A model generated the notes under the pieces. The model was not told the DNA's origin and did not search any database. It was given only the letters and a program-made list of their open reading frames with translations. A program made the translations under genes and the position numbers. 64,000 nucleotides of DNA, from positions 1,740,424 through 1,804,423 of the forward strand of contig NZ_LMNV01000002.1 of NCBI RefSeq assembly GCF_001423105.1, given 5' to 3'. Source of the stretch: Frondihabitans sp. Leaf304. Lineage in GTDB: Bacteria > Actinomycetota > Actinomycetes > Actinomycetales > Microbacteriaceae. This document shows positions 1-8,020 of the stretch, piece after piece; positions within the stretch are counted from its first letter, which is position 1, and the number at the start of each line of letters is the position of its first letter.

Positions 1-9
1 TCAGACAGG

Positions 10-633
10 TCAGACGATGGCAGCGCGCAGCTCAGCGGCAGCAGCGCCGACGTCGGGCGCACCGTAGATCGCGCCACCGGCGACGGCGACCTCGGCGCCC
101 GACTCCTGCACGGCCTTGATCGTCGAGGCGTTGATACCACCGGCGACGGAGAACGCCACACCGGACGCCTTGCCGTCGTCGAGCAGCGTCGAGAAGGTGA
201 AACCCTCTTCGGCCTGCTCGTCGAGACCAGCGTGCATCTCGACGAACTGCACGCCGAGCTCCGTGACCTCCTTGGCGCGGGCGGCCTTGTCTTTCACACC
301 GATGAGGTCGGCGACGATGCCCTTGCCGTGCTTCTTCGCAGCGGCGACGGCACCAGCGATGGTGCTGTCACCGGCGACGCCGAGCACGGTCACGAGGTCG
401 GCGCCGGCCTTGAACGCGACGTCGGCTTCGAGCTCGCCGGCGTCCATCGTCTTGAGGTCGGCGAAGACGATCTTGTCGGGGTGAGCCTCTTTGATGGCGG
501 TGATCGCCGAGACTCCGGCGCTCTTGATGAGCGGGGTGCCGAGCTCGAGGATGTCGACGTGCGGCGCGGCCGCGGCGGCCAGCTCGAGGGCGGCTTCGGT
601 GGTGAGGGTGTCCATGGCGAACTGGAGCTTCAT
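10..633 (-). CDS. hxlA: 3-hexulose-6-phosphate synthase
   Basis: This is the cytoplasmic aldolase of the ribulose monophosphate cycle. It joins formaldehyde to ribulose 5-phosphate, or works in reverse to make ribulose 5-phosphate. The 207-residue protein opens with MKLQFAMDTL and carries the single-domain (beta/alpha)8 motifs of the orotidine-phosphate-decarboxylase superfamily: ELGTPLIKSAG, VFADLKTMDAGE (the DLKTMD metal and phosphate motif) and SVAGGI near the end. The start at 633 is chosen because GAAAGG lies 7 nt upstream and because family members begin at MKLQ. An in-frame ATG at 666 overlaps the hxlB stop as ATGA, so translation may be coupled and an 11-residue extension is possible. 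The downstream partner, if any, lies outside the window. Confidence 0.93.
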   Translation of the reverse strand: MKLQFAMDTLTTEAALELAAAAAPHVDILELGTPLIKSAGVSAITAIKEAHPDKIVFADLKTMDAGELEADVAFKAGADLVTVLGVAGDSTIAGAVAAAKKHGKGIVADLIGVKDKAARAKEVTELGVQFVEMHAGLDEQAEEGFTFSTLLDDGKASGVAFSVAGGINASTIKAVQESGAEVAVAGGAIYGAPDVGAAAAELRAAIV

Positions 634-662
634 GGTGGTGCCTTTCGTTGGGTGAGCGGAGG

Positions 663-1232
663 TCATTCGAGATTGGCGTGACGCGGCCAGATGTCGTCGG
701 CGGTGAGGCCGGACCGCTTCCAGAGCGCGTCGAAGAGGGCGTCGCCGAGCAGCACGACGGTCTGCTCGAACAGCGAACCGGCGTACTGCGCCGAGGCGGT
801 GCCGGAGCGGTCGAGCTTCGCTGCGGCCGGAACGACGAGCACCTCTGCCGACAGTTGCCCGAGCGGCGAGTCGGTGGCAGTCGTGATGGCGACCACCGTG
901 GATCCTGCGCTCTTCGCGGTCTCGGCGGCGCGGACGATGCTGGCCGTCGTGCCGGAGCCGCTCGCGGTCAGCAGCACGTCGCCCGAGCCCGCCGCGGGTG
1001 TGGTGGTCTCGCCGACGACGTGCACCGTGAGGCCGAGGTGCATGAGCCTCATCGCGGTCATCTGCAGGGCGAGGCCCGAGCGACCGGCGCCATAGACGAA
1101 GACCCGGTCAGCCTTCGACAGGGCGTCGGCGAACGAGTCGAGGTCGTGCTGGGCGATCGTGTCGACCGTGGCCCGCAGCTCGGACTCGATGGAGCGGAGA
1201 GATGTCGCGACAGACGTCGGCGTTTCGGTCAT
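663..1232 (-). CDS. hxlB: 6-phospho-3-hexuloisomerase (SIS domain)
   Basis: This is the second step of the ribulose monophosphate route, isomerising 3-hexulose 6-phosphate to fructose 6-phosphate. The 189-residue protein is one sugar-isomerase (SIS) domain: VFVYGAGRSGLA near residue 47 is the phosphosugar-binding loop, and VLLTASGSGTT and VVAITTATDSPLG are the following strand-loop motifs. It lies directly upstream of hxlA on the same strand, the usual order for this pair. Family and context agree, so the call is firm. Whether the pair serves formaldehyde detoxification or pentose phosphate supply cannot be told from sequence. Confidence 0.92.
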   Translation of the reverse strand: MTETPTSVATSLRSIESELRATVDTIAQHDLDSFADALSKADRVFVYGAGRSGLALQMTAMRLMHLGLTVHVVGETTTPAAGSGDVLLTASGSGTTASIVRAAETAKSAGSTVVAITTATDSPLGQLSAEVLVVPAAAKLDRSGTASAQYAGSLFEQTVVLLGDALFDALWKRSGLTADDIWPRHANLE

Positions 1233-1287
1233 ACCCCATGGTGCGCCGAAGGATCCGGGGGCGGTGCCACCCGACCGACCGGTTCTG

Positions 1288-1305
1288 CCTACCCGAACGG
1301 GTAGG
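1288..1305 (-). terminator. Hairpin downstream of the LCP gene
   Basis: A perfect 7-bp stem (CCTACCC / GGGTAGG) with a GAAC loop begins about 20 nt after the stop of the LCP gene. There is no clear U-tract, so it may be a short actinobacterial-type terminator. Confidence 0.5.
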
Positions 1306-1323
1306 GCCCGCCCGCAGGCAGGG

Positions 1324-2790
1324 TCAGTTGATGCAGGTGCCGGCGTACGCGGTCGACTGCTTGGTGACCGTGGGCTTCGGCGTCGCCGGTGCCGCCGGGG
1401 CAGTGGAGGTCGATGGCTTCGGCGTCGCGGTCGCCGCCGGGTCGGGCACGGTGCGGCCGTCGGAGCCGAGCACCAGGCGCACCCCGACGATCCCCGGGGT
1501 CAGCACGGCCTCGGCCCCGGGCACTTTCGCGACGAGTGCCTTCGCGGCGCGCTCCGCCCCTTTCGCATATTGGACCGTCGTCTGCTGGGTGAGCGTGCCC
1601 GACTCCGGCGCACCGACCGTGAACCCGAGCGCGGTCAGGCGGGTCGATGCGGTGACCGCCGCGCCCTCGACCCCGCTCGCGTTGACGACGAGCGCGCTGA
1701 CGGCCGCGGGTTTCGCCGCTGTCGCCTTCGTGTAGGCCTCCGGCTGTCCGACGACGTTGGTGATGAAGCCCGGCATGCCGGCGGTGTCGACCTCGACGAT
1801 CGAGAGCGGCGTGCCGTTGACGTCGATGGTGGGCGTGCCGAGCACGGGGATGGTCGCCGAGCGGATGTTCGCCGGACGCAGGTCGCGGACGCTCGTCGCG
1901 AACGACACGAGGTCGAACCCCTCGTCGGTCTCGATCGACTTGCTGACGGCGTCGATGATGCGGCCCGATTTGACCGGGTTGAGCAGGGTGCCTGCGGAGA
2001 GGATCCGCTTGGCCTCGACCGACAGGAAGTACTGCTGGCGCACCTCACGGTCGAAGTCACCGCGCGGAAGACCATGCCGCTGGCGGACGAACGCCACGGC
2101 TTCTTTGGGGCTGAGTGTGGATTTGCCAGCCGGCAGGTCGATCTTCGAGAAGTCGTCCTGGACGGCGTTGTTAAGGCACACCTCGACCGGGCCGAGAGCT
2201 TTCACGACCTCGTAAAAACCGAGCAGCGAGACGCGCATGTAGTGGTCGATCGTGAGGCCGGTGAGATTCTGCACGGTCGAGATGAGCAGTTTGGCGCCGC
2301 CGGACGGCCCGCCCGTGGCGCTGCCCGCCGAGAACGCCGAGTTCAGCTTGTTCTTGCCGTGCCCGGGAATGTCGACGTACGAGTCGCGCGGCAACGAGAT
2401 CATCGTCGCGCTCTTCCGGTCGCCGCTGACGTGCAGCACGATCATGGTGTCGGTGTTGCTGCTGCCGCCGTCGCTCGTCGTGCCGAGTTCGGCCAGTTGC
2501 TCCGCCGTGGCGCCGGCGGGGCGGTGGTCGTCGCCGACCAGCAAGATGTTTTCGTCCTGCCCGTCGACGTCGCTCCCCCCGCTCTTGCCCGGGGCCGGGA
2601 GGGCGTCGATCTTGGTCACACCCGATTGGAACCGCTCGTAGCTGTAGGCGACATAGCCGCCGCCGAGCACGAGAACGCCGACGAGGCCGAGGGCGATCCA
2701 GCGCAGCGGATGACGCCGATCGCGCCGCGCGTGGCGCGCGGGCGGGCGCCGGTACTTCGGCTCGGGCGGCGTCGGATTCTCGTCGGTCAC
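1324..2790 (-). CDS. LytR-CpsA-Psr family wall glycopolymer ligase
   Basis: LCP enzymes move undecaprenyl-linked glycopolymers onto peptidoglycan at the outer face of the membrane. The protein of about 488 residues has a Pro/Arg-rich cytoplasmic start, one membrane segment (WIALGLVGVLVLGGGYVAYS), the LCP catalytic domain and a C-terminal LytR_C domain (from SALVVNASGVEG). Visible LCP motifs are NILLVGDDHR, MISLPRDSYVDIPG and FVRQRHGLPRGDFDR, which carry the phosphate-binding arginines. The tail is rich in Thr, Ala and Pro. Two GTG starts are possible, at 2796 and 2790. The second is chosen because TAGCCT sits exactly 6 nt before it, the spacing of a leaderless mRNA. Confidence 0.9.
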   Translation of the reverse strand: MTDENPTPPEPKYRRPPARHARRDRRHPLRWIALGLVGVLVLGGGYVAYSYERFQSGVTKIDALPAPGKSGGSDVDGQDENILLVGDDHRPAGATAEQLAELGTTSDGGSSNTDTMIVLHVSGDRKSATMISLPRDSYVDIPGHGKNKLNSAFSAGSATGGPSGGAKLLISTVQNLTGLTIDHYMRVSLLGFYEVVKALGPVEVCLNNAVQDDFSKIDLPAGKSTLSPKEAVAFVRQRHGLPRGDFDREVRQQYFLSVEAKRILSAGTLLNPVKSGRIIDAVSKSIETDEGFDLVSFATSVRDLRPANIRSATIPVLGTPTIDVNGTPLSIVEVDTAGMPGFITNVVGQPEAYTKATAAKPAAVSALVVNASGVEGAAVTASTRLTALGFTVGAPESGTLTQQTTVQYAKGAERAAKALVAKVPGAEAVLTPGIVGVRLVLGSDGRTVPDPAATATPKPSTSTAPAAPATPKPTVTKQSTAYAGTCIN

Positions 2791-2796
2791 CCCCAC

Positions 2797-2802
2797 AGGC
2801 TA
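2797..2802 (-). promoter_or_regulatory. Candidate -10 box, leaderless LCP mRNA
   Basis: TAGCCT (TANNNT) lies 6 nt before the GTG at 2790, so transcription would begin at the start codon. There is no Shine-Dalgarno. Confidence 0.4.
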
Positions 2803-2811
2803 ACCGGAGCC

Positions 2812-3309
2812 TTACTGGAACGAGGCCGCGACCCCGTTGCGGTGGTAGTCGAAGATGATGCTCGTGCGAGTCGAGGCGACGCTCGGCTGGGCCGAGAGGT
2901 GCTCGACCACGAACTCGCGCACGGCCGACGAGTCGGCCACGGCGATGTGCACCAGGAAGTCGTCGGCGCCTCCGAGAAAGAACACCTGCAGCACCTGAGG
3001 CAGGTCGCGCACCTCCTCCGAAAAGCGCACGATGCTCTCCTGGCGCGAGCCGGGCCGGAGGGTCACGCCGACGATCGCCTGGAGCCCCAGCCCGAGGGCC
3101 TTCTGATCGACGCTCGTGAGGAACCCGGTCACGACACCGCGATCCTGCAGTGACCGCAGACGCACGTGCGCGGTCGAGGGTGCGATACCCGCCCCTTCGG
3201 CAAGCGCCGCGTTCGAGATGCGCCCGTCGCTCGTCAGCAGCGCGATGAGCCGCCTGTCGATGTCGTCGAGTGGTGCAGGGCCCGAAAGATCGTTCGGCGA
3301 ATCGCTCAC
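2812..3309 (-). CDS. Lrp/AsnC family transcriptional regulator (AldR-like)
   Basis: A 165-residue feast/famine regulator. The N-terminal winged helix-turn-helix spans about residues 15-75 (DDIDRRLIALLTSDGRISNA then GIAPSTAHVRLRSLQDRGVV). The C-terminal RAM (ACT-like) ligand domain includes VGVTLRPGS and VFFLGGADDFLVHIAV. It is transcribed away from alanine dehydrogenase, with 137 bp between the two starts. In other actinobacteria this arrangement is AldR-ald, in which alanine or another amino acid tunes ald expression. The GTG start at 3309 is preceded by GAGGAG at good spacing. Confidence 0.9.
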   Translation of the reverse strand: MSDSPNDLSGPAPLDDIDRRLIALLTSDGRISNAALAEGAGIAPSTAHVRLRSLQDRGVVTGFLTSVDQKALGLGLQAIVGVTLRPGSRQESIVRFSEEVRDLPQVLQVFFLGGADDFLVHIAVADSSAVREFVVEHLSAQPSVASTRTSIIFDYHRNGVAASFQ

Positions 3310-3364
3310 TTCGTCTCCTCTACCGGGCTCAGACTCCGGCTACTCCTCAATCTACCGAATGTTC

Positions 3365-3390
3365 TTCGTCTGAAACACGTGTGAAACGAA
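3365..3390. promoter_or_regulatory. Candidate Lrp binding region between the divergent genes
   Basis: TTCGT at 3365-3369 and ACGAA at 3386-3390 flank the palindrome ACACGTGT (3375-3382). The dyad is imperfect, because the two centres differ by about one base. The position between the Lrp gene and ald is the basis for the call. Confidence 0.35.
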
Positions 3391-3446
3391 CCCTGTCCAT
3401 CCTGGTTGGTGCGGCGCAGGAGCCGCCCCTTCGATCGGAGAACGAC

Positions 3447-4547
3447 ATGCGCGTAGGCATCCCCACCGAGATAAAGAACAACGAGAACCGCGTCGCCATC
3501 AGCGCCGCCGGGGTCGACACGCTGGTGCGTCACGGCCACGAGGTGGTCGTGCAGCAGGGCGCAGGATCCGGCTCGCGTATCTCCGACTCCGACTACTCCA
3601 AAGCCGGCGCCACGATCCTCCCCACCGCCGACGCCGTGTGGGCGAGCGCCGATCTCCTCCTCAAGGTGAAGGAGCCCATCGCCGCCGAGTACGGCTACCT
3701 CCGCGCCGACCAGACGGTGTTCACCTACCTCCACCTCGCCGCCGACAGAGCTCTTACCGAGGCCCTCGTCGCCTCCGGCACGACCGCGATCGCCTACGAG
3801 ACGGTGCAGCTGCCCGACCGTTCGCTGCCGCTGCTGTCGCCGATGAGCGAGGTCGCCGGGCGGTTGTCGATCACAGTCGGCGCGTACCAGCTGATGCGGT
3901 CGAACGGTGGGCGCGGATCCTTGCTGGGTGGTGTGCCCGGCACCCCGAAGGCCAAGGTCGTCGTGATCGGCGGCGGTGTCGCCGGCGAGCACGCGGCGGC
4001 GAACGCCCTCGGGCTCGGTGCCGACGTGACCGTGATCGACGTGTCGCTCCCCCGCCTTCGCGCCCTCGAGGTGCAGTTCGGCGGGCGCATCCAGACCCGG
4101 CACTCCACACCGTTCGCGATCGCCGAGCAGCTCCGCGACGCCGACCTCGTGATCGGGTCGGTGCTGATCCCGGGGGCCGCGGCCCCCAAGCTCGTCACCG
4201 ACGAGATGGTCGCCACGATGAAACCGGGCGCCGTGCTCGTCGACATCGCGATCGACCAGGGCGGCTGCTTCGAGGGATCGCACCCGACGACCCACGACGA
4301 CCCGATCTTCTCCGTGCACGACGCCGTGTACTACTGCGTCGCCAACATGCCGGGCGCCGTGCCCGAGACGTCGACCCGGGCGCTGACGAACGCGACCCTG
4401 CCTTACGTGGTGGCTCTGGCCGACCGCGGTTGGAAGGCCGCGACCGAGGCCGACGAGGCGCTGGCGAAGGGGCTCAACGTCACGGCCGGCCGGGTGACCA
4501 ACGCCGGGGTAGCCGCAGCGCTTGGCCTGGATTTCGCCTCCGCGTGA
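3447..4547 (+). CDS. ald: Alanine dehydrogenase
   Basis: Catalyses the reversible NAD-dependent deamination of L-alanine to pyruvate and ammonia. The 366 residues match the family length of about 370. [17 protein letters not shown] is the family's opening signature. The Rossmann glycine motif is [14 protein letters not shown] near residue 170, and [13 protein letters not shown] and [13 protein letters not shown] complete the second signature. The ATG at 3447 is chosen because GGAG lies 5 nt upstream and because the family starts at MR(V/I)G. The gene is divergent from the Lrp regulator and converges on the signal-peptidase gene 24 bp downstream, with no obvious terminator between them. Confidence 0.96.
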   Translation: MRVGIPTEIKNNENRVAISAAGVDTLVRHGHEVVVQQGAGSGSRISDSDYSKAGATILPTADAVWASADLLLKVKEPIAAEYGYLRADQTVFTYLHLAADRALTEALVASGTTAIAYETVQLPDRSLPLLSPMSEVAGRLSITVGAYQLMRSNGGRGSLLGGVPGTPKAKVVVIGGGVAGEHAAANALGLGADVTVIDVSLPRLRALEVQFGGRIQTRHSTPFAIAEQLRDADLVIGSVLIPGAAAPKLVTDEMVATMKPGAVLVDIAIDQGGCFEGSHPTTHDDPIFSVHDAVYYCVANMPGAVPETSTRALTNATLPYVVALADRGWKAATEADEALAKGLNVTAGRVTNAGVAAALGLDFASA

Positions 4548-4571
4548 CGGCGCAGACCCACCGACCCTGCG

Positions 4572-5726
4572 TCAGGTGTTGCAGCGCACGGGCGACAGCA
4601 GCAGCCCGGAGAGCTTGACCGACGTGGTGCTGGTCGACGTCGACGACCAGGCTGTGTTCGCGGTGATGTTCGCGCGGACCGTCAGCGTGTAGCTGGGGAA
4701 CAGGCTCAGGATGGCGCTGGTCGTCACTACCGCCGACGTCGCGGAGCCCGTCGTCGAGGCCACGACCGTGCTGCCGTTCAGCACGTCGAAGCTGTCCGGA
4801 ACGACGGTGCCGCTGTAGGTCCAGCCGATCGTGACGGTACGCCCGTCGGCGTTGTCGGTACAGGTGAGGCCCGTCGCCAGAGGCACCGTGCCCGCGGTGA
4901 ATCGCGAGGTCGGATTGACAGTCGTGCCAGTGAATCCCGCCGCCATCGCTGCCGGGGTCGGGCCGAACGAGACGAGGGATCCTGCGACGAAGAGTGTCGC
5001 CGCGGCGGCGGCTCCCGCGCGGAAGGGCCAGGCGGGGCGCGCCTGCGGGGGTGTGTCGGGCGGGCCTGCCGCCGGATCCTGCACCCGTGTGCGAAGACGC
5101 CTGTCGAGACCGGTCAGGCCGATCAGCAGGGTGAGCCCCGCCGAGACGAGCGCGACGAAGAGCCACTGCCCCTCGCGAATCCAGAGAATCGGGAGGCCGA
5201 CCCAGGGCACCCGGAGCATGCCGACACCCCACACGGCCGACGGGTGGACGGGAGTCGAATCGGGCTGCGGATTCGCGTCGCCCGCCGTGCGGAGCATGCC
5301 GCCGTCGCTCCACTCGACGAACCGGTGCAAACGCAGTTTGCCCGGGTGGTCGGGGTCGTCGAAGAGGATCACCTTGCCCACCTGAATCGCCTCGGCGGCG
5401 ACGGGAACGGACACCACCACATCGCCGGTGCGGATCCGCGGCATCATCGAGGCGGTCATCTCGGTCGTGGGATGCCAGCCGATCACAGCGGGAGCCGCTG
5501 CGTAGAACGCCAAACCGAGAACGGTCGCGAGCACGCCGCGGGCGATCGACGCGACGATCACCCGGGCCCAGTCACGGGTGTTCTGCGCGCGGCTGTTCTG
5601 CGCGCCGCCCGTCCGTGCCAAAGCGTGCCGGCCGTGCGGATCGACGATCTCGCGGAGGAGTTCGGCCGACACCGCCGACTGCCGGCCGAGCGCTGGCACG
5701 CTCGGCCGGATCCTCGATCGGCTCAT
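4572..5726 (-). CDS. SipW-type signal peptidase I fused to a substrate-like secreted domain
   Basis: A 384-residue membrane protein. Residues about 54-84 form a first membrane segment, followed by the ER/SipW-type catalytic motifs: Ser93 in TASMMPRIRTGD, His134 in LRLHRF (His replaces the Lys of classical bacterial enzymes) and GDAN at 149-152. A second membrane segment is at about 186-207. The protein then continues with a Pro-rich linker, a third hydrophobic segment (about 237-263) ending PTPAAMAAG, and GFTGTTVNPTSRFTAGTV. This repeats the processed-signal and mature-start pattern of the neighbouring secreted protein (AFSATTVNPASNWSAGSV). The last 100 residues are Thr/Ser-rich and beta-prone. 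The enzyme therefore appears joined to its own substrate type. The gene lies 25 bp after the free substrate-like gene, in one operon. Confidence 0.82.
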   Translation of the reverse strand: MSRSRIRPSVPALGRQSAVSAELLREIVDPHGRHALARTGGAQNSRAQNTRDWARVIVASIARGVLATVLGLAFYAAAPAVIGWHPTTEMTASMMPRIRTGDVVVSVPVAAEAIQVGKVILFDDPDHPGKLRLHRFVEWSDGGMLRTAGDANPQPDSTPVHPSAVWGVGMLRVPWVGLPILWIREGQWLFVALVSAGLTLLIGLTGLDRRLRTRVQDPAAGPPDTPPQARPAWPFRAGAAAAATLFVAGSLVSFGPTPAAMAAGFTGTTVNPTSRFTAGTVPLATGLTCTDNADGRTVTIGWTYSGTVVPDSFDVLNGSTVVASTTGSATSAVVTTSAILSLFPSYTLTVRANITANTAWSSTSTSTTSVKLSGLLLSPVRCNT

Positions 5727-5751
5727 GAGTGGGGCTCCCGACCAGGTCGGA

Positions 5752-6351
5752 TCAGCTGTTCTGGGCCTCCCAGGTCAGGCCGAGCTGAGCGGTGCCGCCC
5801 ATGACCGTACTGGGTGCCGCGGCGTTAACGGTGTAGGTGAACTGGAAGACCTTGGTCTCAGAAGCGGTGCCGGTCGGCGCCCAGCTGCCGACGCCGGTCG
5901 CGAAGTTCGTGCTCGTCGAACCGAAGTTGAGGAGGGTGCCCGTGTAGACCGAGCTTCCCGTTGCCTGCGCGGTGAAACCGGAGCAGGAGCCGAAGCCACC
6001 GCCGGTGCCCTGCGTCACGGTCAGGTTGATGTAGGTCGAGAGGGCGTTGGTGGTCGACGGCGAGGTTCCGTACAGGGTCACGGTCGAGGGCAGGGTGCCG
6101 GTCGACGTCACCGCGATGCACTTCGTGCCGGTCGAACCGGGCTTGAGCGCCGTGGCGTTGAAGAGCGCCGTGTTCGAGTCGTCGTCGGTGAGCGCCACCG
6201 ATCCGGCGCTCCAGTTGCTAGCAGGGTTCACGGTGGTGGCCGAGAACGCCGAGTACGAGGCCGTCCCGACGACGAGGCCGGAGCCGACGAGAGCCGCGGG
6301 GATGGTGATCCAGGCGGCGATCTTGGCGCGAAACGGGGTGACGAAAGGCAT
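5752..6351 (-). CDS. SipW-dependent-type secreted protein (TasA/camelysin-like)
   Basis: A secreted protein of 199 residues. After MPFVTPFRAK comes a hydrophobic stretch (IAAWITIPAALVGSGLVVGT), then ASYSAFSATTVNPASNWSAGSV, the typical end of a SipW-cognate signal peptide and start of the mature protein. The rest is Thr/Ser/Gly-rich with predicted beta strands and two Cys. In Bacillus, relatives of this class form extracellular fibres or are surface proteases. Fibre formation here is only an inference. The start at 6351 is chosen because GGGAG lies 7 nt upstream. It is the first gene of an operon with the signal peptidase that should process it. Confidence 0.75.
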   Translation of the reverse strand: MPFVTPFRAKIAAWITIPAALVGSGLVVGTASYSAFSATTVNPASNWSAGSVALTDDDSNTALFNATALKPGSTGTKCIAVTSTGTLPSTVTLYGTSPSTTNALSTYINLTVTQGTGGGFGSCSGFTAQATGSSVYTGTLLNFGSTSTNFATGVGSWAPTGTASETKVFQFTYTVNAAAPSTVMGGTAQLGLTWEAQNS

Positions 6352-6504
6352 GGCTGAACTCCCAGGTGGGGCTGATCCGGAACGCGTCGGCTGACGCGAC
6401 TCTTCAGGTGCTGCGACGGGCGGAACGGCCGTTGGTGAGACGCCGAGAGACTCCATCGTCGGGGTTCGCGGTGGTGAAGTGCGAAGCCCCTATGTGCTCC
6501 TACG

Positions 6505-6533
6505 AAGGTACGTCGCTGAGCGCATCTCAACAA
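6505..6533 (-). promoter_or_regulatory. Candidate sigma-70 promoter for the SipW operon
   Basis: TTGTTG and TACCTT are separated by 17 bp on the minus strand, about 150 nt upstream of the start at 6351. The match is moderate. The remaining 250-bp gap upstream shows nothing else. Confidence 0.3.
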
Positions 6534-6601
6534 GTCCGCATTTGGCCCCACTGGGAGGGTCATAGAGGCCGGGTCGCGCGCGAGGCCGAACCAGGAGCCC
6601 T

Positions 6602-7882
6602 TCAGTCGCCCTCTGCTCGCGGCCACGTCATCGTGACCGTCGTGCCGTGCCCGGGTTGCGAGGCGATCTCGGCGTGCCCACCGACGTTGTGGACGCGCTC
6701 GATGATCGAGACGCGCACTCCGAGGCGGTTCGGCGTCATGTGATCGACGTCGAACCCGACACCGTCGTCGGTCGTGGTGACTGTGAGCACCGCGTGGGCC
6801 CAGCGGATGTGAACGTGGCGCTTCACGTCGCCCGGACCGGCATGCTGGATGCTGTTGGTCAGAGCCTGCATCACGGCGGAGAAGAGCGCCTCGACAACGG
6901 ACCCTGGCACGGAGTAGTTCTGTAGGCCCTCCGCCGTGAACGTGGCCCTGATGCCGAGCTCGGCGCAGGTCTCGGTGAACCGGCGGCGCAGACCGTTCAG
7001 CGGGACGAGATCGTCGAGAGTCTCGGGCATCGGCCCCGCCGACGCGACCTCGGCGAGGGCGTGCTTCGCCATGGCAACGGCGAGGACGCGCTCCTCCGGC
7101 GTGTGCGAACGCGCTGCGGTGAGAAAGGTCGTGAGCACGCTGTCGTGCAGGATCGAGTCGACCTGGATCCGCTCCATCTCGGTTCGGTGGTCGCGCACCG
7201 TCTTGGCGTAACGTCCGGTCGCTGCGCCGTGTGCCGAGTCGACCGAGGCGGCGGCCCGGCGGAACATCGTGATCAGCAACAGCACGACCAGACCGATGAT
7301 CACGCCGTACCCGGCCTCCGCGAGCGACTGCAGCAGGGGTGCGCCACCGCCGGCCGGTGTCTGGCGGACGATGATGTACACCACGTAGACGCTGCCCATG
7401 TAGACGAGCGCCCCGGCCTGCCGAAAAGCGAAAGATGCCGCGGCGAACGCGATCGTCGAGAGCGGGCTCGGCCAGGGCGCGCCCGATGCCACCGCAGACG
7501 GGTCGGATGCCGCGAGCTGCCAGGTGACGAGGATCGCCAGATAGACGACGCTGAACGACGCCGCCGCGATCCGGGGATGCCACTCGAGCACTCCCGTGAC
7601 GACGGTCGCGGCCAGACTGCCGAACAGGGCAACGCCGGCGATCCACGCCCAAACCTGGTTCATCAGGGGTTGTCCGACGAACGCGTCCGGGATCGCCAGC
7701 CCGCCGAAGATGAGGCAGTACGCGGCCAGGCACCGGCCGACGACTTTCTCGACCAGGGCCGAGCTGATCAGGTACCGCGTGGAACGGTCGGAATCCGAGG
7801 ATCCGCGGACCCCGGCCAGCAGCAGGCGGCTCGCGCGAACTCGCATGCACACCCCCGACTCCTGGCACCCTGCCATTTGCAC
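6602..7882 (-). CDS. Orphan membrane sensor histidine kinase (HisKA_3-like)
   Basis: A 426-residue membrane kinase-like protein. Residues about 45-215 contain six to seven hydrophobic segments with no large extracytoplasmic domain. A short linker leads to the dimerisation/phosphoacceptor region (VDSILHDSVLTTFL, His246), as in NarL-partner kinases. The ATPase domain follows with an N-box (ALTNSIQHAG) and G-boxes (DDGVGFD, GHGTTVTM). No response regulator gene is adjacent, so the partner is unknown. The GTG start is chosen because AAAGG lies about 8 nt upstream. ATG at 7846 is an alternative. The gene sits between the SipW operon, on the same strand 250 bp away, and the carboxylase operon. Confidence 0.75.
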   Translation of the reverse strand: MQMAGCQESGVCMRVRASRLLLAGVRGSSDSDRSTRYLISSALVEKVVGRCLAAYCLIFGGLAIPDAFVGQPLMNQVWAWIAGVALFGSLAATVVTGVLEWHPRIAAASFSVVYLAILVTWQLAASDPSAVASGAPWPSPLSTIAFAAASFAFRQAGALVYMGSVYVVYIIVRQTPAGGGAPLLQSLAEAGYGVIIGLVVLLLITMFRRAAASVDSAHGAATGRYAKTVRDHRTEMERIQVDSILHDSVLTTFLTAARSHTPEERVLAVAMAKHALAEVASAGPMPETLDDLVPLNGLRRRFTETCAELGIRATFTAEGLQNYSVPGSVVEALFSAVMQALTNSIQHAGPGDVKRHVHIRWAHAVLTVTTTDDGVGFDVDHMTPNRLGVRVSIIERVHNVGGHAEIASQPGHGTTVTMTWPRAEGD

Positions 7883-7967
7883 GGGTCTGACCTTTCTACC
7901 CCCGCACGCGGCCGTGGGCCACCCTCAGTACGGGGGTCCCGGGCTCGGATTCGCCCGGGCCCGGGGA

Positions 7968-8010
7968 ATCGGCCGACATCGCGCGCCGCGGCGCTGTGAC
8001 ATCGGCCGAT
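7968..8010. repeat. Palindromic repeat family A, copy 1
   Basis: ATCGGCC at one end and GGCCGAT at the other enclose a core of CGCGCCGCGGCGCTGTGAC (7982-8000), which occurs identically in copy 2 at 32606-32624. Both copies lie in intergenic DNA next to the tract ACCTCACGCG. Confidence 0.7.
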
Positions 8011-8020
8011 CCGCGTCACC

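Noticed and set aside
1159-3153. 664-codon plus-strand frame opposite the LCP and Lrp genes
   Set aside because: It spans two well-supported minus-strand genes and has shadow composition.
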